This document shows positions 62,475 to 64,000 of a stretch of DNA of 64,000 bases, piece by piece. The translations under genes and the position numbers were made by a program. Each line of letters starts with the position of its first letter. Within the stretch, counting starts at the first letter, position 1. Source of the stretch: Bacillus rubiinfantis. GTDB taxonomy: Bacteria > Bacillota > Bacilli > Bacillales > Cytobacillaceae. The notes beneath the pieces were generated by a model. It was not told the origin of the DNA. It made no database searches and saw only the letters and a list, made by a program, of their open reading frames with translations. The stretch spans positions 64,325 through 128,324 of the forward strand of contig CCFE01000033.1 in the NCBI GenBank assembly GCA_000752035.1, in the 5' to 3' direction.

Positions 62475-62499
62475 TTTACTTTAATTATATTCCAACTTT

Positions 62500-64000
62500 T
62501 CAACTTACCCCCAACGCCTTGTACACCGCATCAATTGGATCTGAGTAGAAGATAGGTTGAACTTTTACTAATAAATCTGAAGGCACTGCTTGTAAATCAA
62601 CAATTGAAATGGCTGGTATTAATACTCTTTTTGCACCTGCATCCACACATACTTGCAACATGTTCGCAAACTCTTCAACTTTTGATATCGTGCCTCCTAC
62701 AGTCATGTTTCCGAGGACAACTAATGATTCTTGTACTGGCTTTTCTAAGGCTCCTGAGCATAGACCGATGAGTTCAGCTATTGCTAATTCATCTGTTAAC
62801 CCAATCCCTTGCAAATCGCTTATATGCATCAAATAGTCTCTTGTCTTTGTACTGATTGTGTTGCTAATTGATTTGCTATTCGCCGTAAAGAAGCGAAATG
62901 CTGTATCAAGGCTTTCCTTAGCTCCTCGGTGAGAGCCTACACCTGATTTATCGAATTTCCCTGTCCCTGATACGACTTGGTTTTCCAGCTTATATACTCC
63001 AATCATACCTGAATTACCATGTCCAACCACATATACATGTCCAGGTCTACCCATGCCTTCGGGTATCAATTTCCCGCCCCCTTGTTCGGGTACAGAGACA
63101 TATTCCTCAGCCATCGTTTCTTTATCAAGATACGAGAACATGACATCATAGAACTCCATGCCCCCTATTTTCTTAAGCTGTTCCTTTACACGACGGCGAC
63201 CTTCAAGGGCATATTTTAAAATCTCCTCAATATCTTCTTTCGTGTATTCACCATGAGGATAAATAAGTTTCACCATACCCGACACCGTTTTTCGCACTGC
63301 TACGGTATCCCGTTGATTCAAATTGTTCCCAAGCTTATAAAAACGGTCAATGGAATCTGCAAACGAACGCTTCCGCATTTCTCTAAAGAATTCAGCAATA
63401 TAATCTACAATAAATCCGTATTTATCTGTAAAGAAGTCTGGTCGCATTTTTGGAACTTCCCAACCAGGTAGGTAATAATGCATACGATCAAAGAACGCTG
63501 TGTCATTTGCCATCTCTGGTGGGAATGGTGCAAATAAGTGAGATGTTTTTATTAATGTGTCCACACTTTGGTTGATGTTACCCACAAATACCATAGATGC
63601 AGAGGCGGCTTTTTCTTCCTTCCCTCTTGCAAAAGAACCCGAAGCCATATAGTCCTTCATAATTTGAATTCCATCTTTGTCTTTAAAGCGAATCCCTGCC
63701 ACTTCGTCAAATGCAACACAGTCCCAAAGTCCAACAAGTCCTACTTTTCTTGAAGACATGTTATAGAAGAGGTTAGCAACTGTCGATTGACCACCCGAAA
63801 CAAGAATCGAATTAGGTGAAACTTCTTTATAAACATGAGATTTCCCCGTACCTCTTGGACCTAATTCACACATATTATAGTTATTTTCTACAAGAGCAAC
63901 GAGTCTTAACAATAGATGCCATTTCACACGCTCTTCTAATTGTGTTGGCTCCATTCCAATAGAACGAATTAATACATCTATCCATTCCTCTTTCGTAAAT
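62500..64000 (-). CDS. brxL: BREX protein BrxL (Lon-like AAA+ protein), 5' end outside window
   Basis: About 500 residues visible; the frame runs off the right edge (EEWIDVLIRSIGMEPTQLEE is inside the protein). AAA+ Walker A CELGPRGTGKSHVYKEV, Walker B LVGLWDCVAFDEVAG, and at the end a Lon-protease-like domain (VVLGNMTVGGTISKVEEFAN, AGAKRVLIPAISIVD). BrxL is the hallmark last gene of type I BREX phage defence. The rest of the BREX operon should be just to the right. The catalytic serine-lysine of Lon is not clearly present; in BrxL this is usual and it acts as a DNA-binding AAA+ ring. Confidence 0.9.
   Translation of the reverse strand, partial: FTKEEWIDVLIRSIGMEPTQLEERVKWHLLLRLVALVENNYNMCELGPRGTGKSHVYKEVSPNSILVSGGQSTVANLFYNMSSRKVGLVGLWDCVAFDEVAGIRFKDKDGIQIMKDYMASGSFARGKEEKAASASMVFVGNINQSVDTLIKTSHLFAPFPPEMANDTAFFDRMHYYLPGWEVPKMRPDFFTDKYGFIVDYIAEFFREMRKRSFADSIDRFYKLGNNLNQRDTVAVRKTVSGMVKLIYPHGEYTKEDIEEILKYALEGRRRVKEQLKKIGGMEFYDVMFSYLDKETMAEEYVSVPEQGGGKLIPEGMGRPGHVYVVGHGNSGMIGVYKLENQVVSGTGKFDKSGVGSHRGAKESLDTAFRFFTANSKSISNTISTKTRDYLMHISDLQGIGLTDELAIAELIGLCSGALEKPVQESLVVLGNMTVGGTISKVEEFANMLQVCVDAGAKRVLIPAISIVDLQAVPSDLLVKVQPIFYSDPIDAVYKALGVS

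Overview
The window looks like a chromosomal segment of a low-GC, Gram-positive, spore-forming type of bacterium (Bacillaceae, Bacillus or Neobacillus-like). Reasons: strong AGGAGG-type ribosome binding sites, GTG and TTG starts, sigma-A promoters, U-tailed terminators, and genes that match Bacillus families (csaA, the ArsC/Acr3/ArsR set, AdhA/AdhR, YceI, ManA). No tRNA, rRNA or CRISPR array was seen.

Positions 1 to about 28.8 kb are ordinary chromosome. From the left: the end of an ornithine-degradation operon (ortA end, ortB, an APC amino-acid permease); an SDR oxidoreductase; a DUF1646 membrane transporter with a long leader that folds into a terminator (possible Na+ riboswitch); csaA; a LuxR-type regulator; and a reverse-strand operon cheW - cheA - giant soluble MCP - STAS - GGDEF/EAL. 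This operon looks like a chemosensory cassette linked to cyclic-di-GMP. Its MCP has no sensor or membrane domain and is built from matched 56-residue repeats on both arms of the signalling hairpin. Then come a WrbA-like flavoprotein, a TSUP permease, YceI, ManA, a DNA-alkylation-repair HEAT protein, an arsenic operon (arsR-acr3-arsC), a second metalloid module (arsR2, ArsP-like permease, small CxxC thioredoxin), and adhA with a divergent MerR regulator. At 28.43 kb a deletion has joined two gene fragments head to head.

From about 28.8 kb to the right edge is a more AT-rich defence and mobile-element island. It starts with a complete-looking type III toxin-antitoxin locus (two 48-nt RNA repeats, terminator, endoribonuclease toxin) and a HEPN-like gene. 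Next is a gene-poor stretch (30.1-33.9 kb) that holds several decayed arrays resembling Tn7-family transposon ends, plus broken coding remnants. An IS21-family element with a perfect 6-bp target duplication splits another HEPN-like gene. Then comes a QatABCD anti-phage operon directly followed by tnsABCD genes of a Tn7-like transposon, so Qat is probably transposon cargo. The TnsA lacks one catalytic aspartate by my alignment, and beside it sit a serine resolvase and a res-like site. This suggests copy-in transposition followed by cointegrate resolution.

The right part (49-64 kb) is packed with PD-(D/E)XK-type nuclease genes, four-helix-bundle genes, a DnaB-like protein with a broken P-loop, a plasmid-like module (helicase/ATPase, XRE regulator, ParM-like actin and ParR-like adaptor), a Shedu-like DUF4263 nuclease and the 5'-truncated brxL gene of a BREX system that continues past the window. 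Several genes here are broken by a stop codon or frameshift, which fits an old, repeatedly invaded island.
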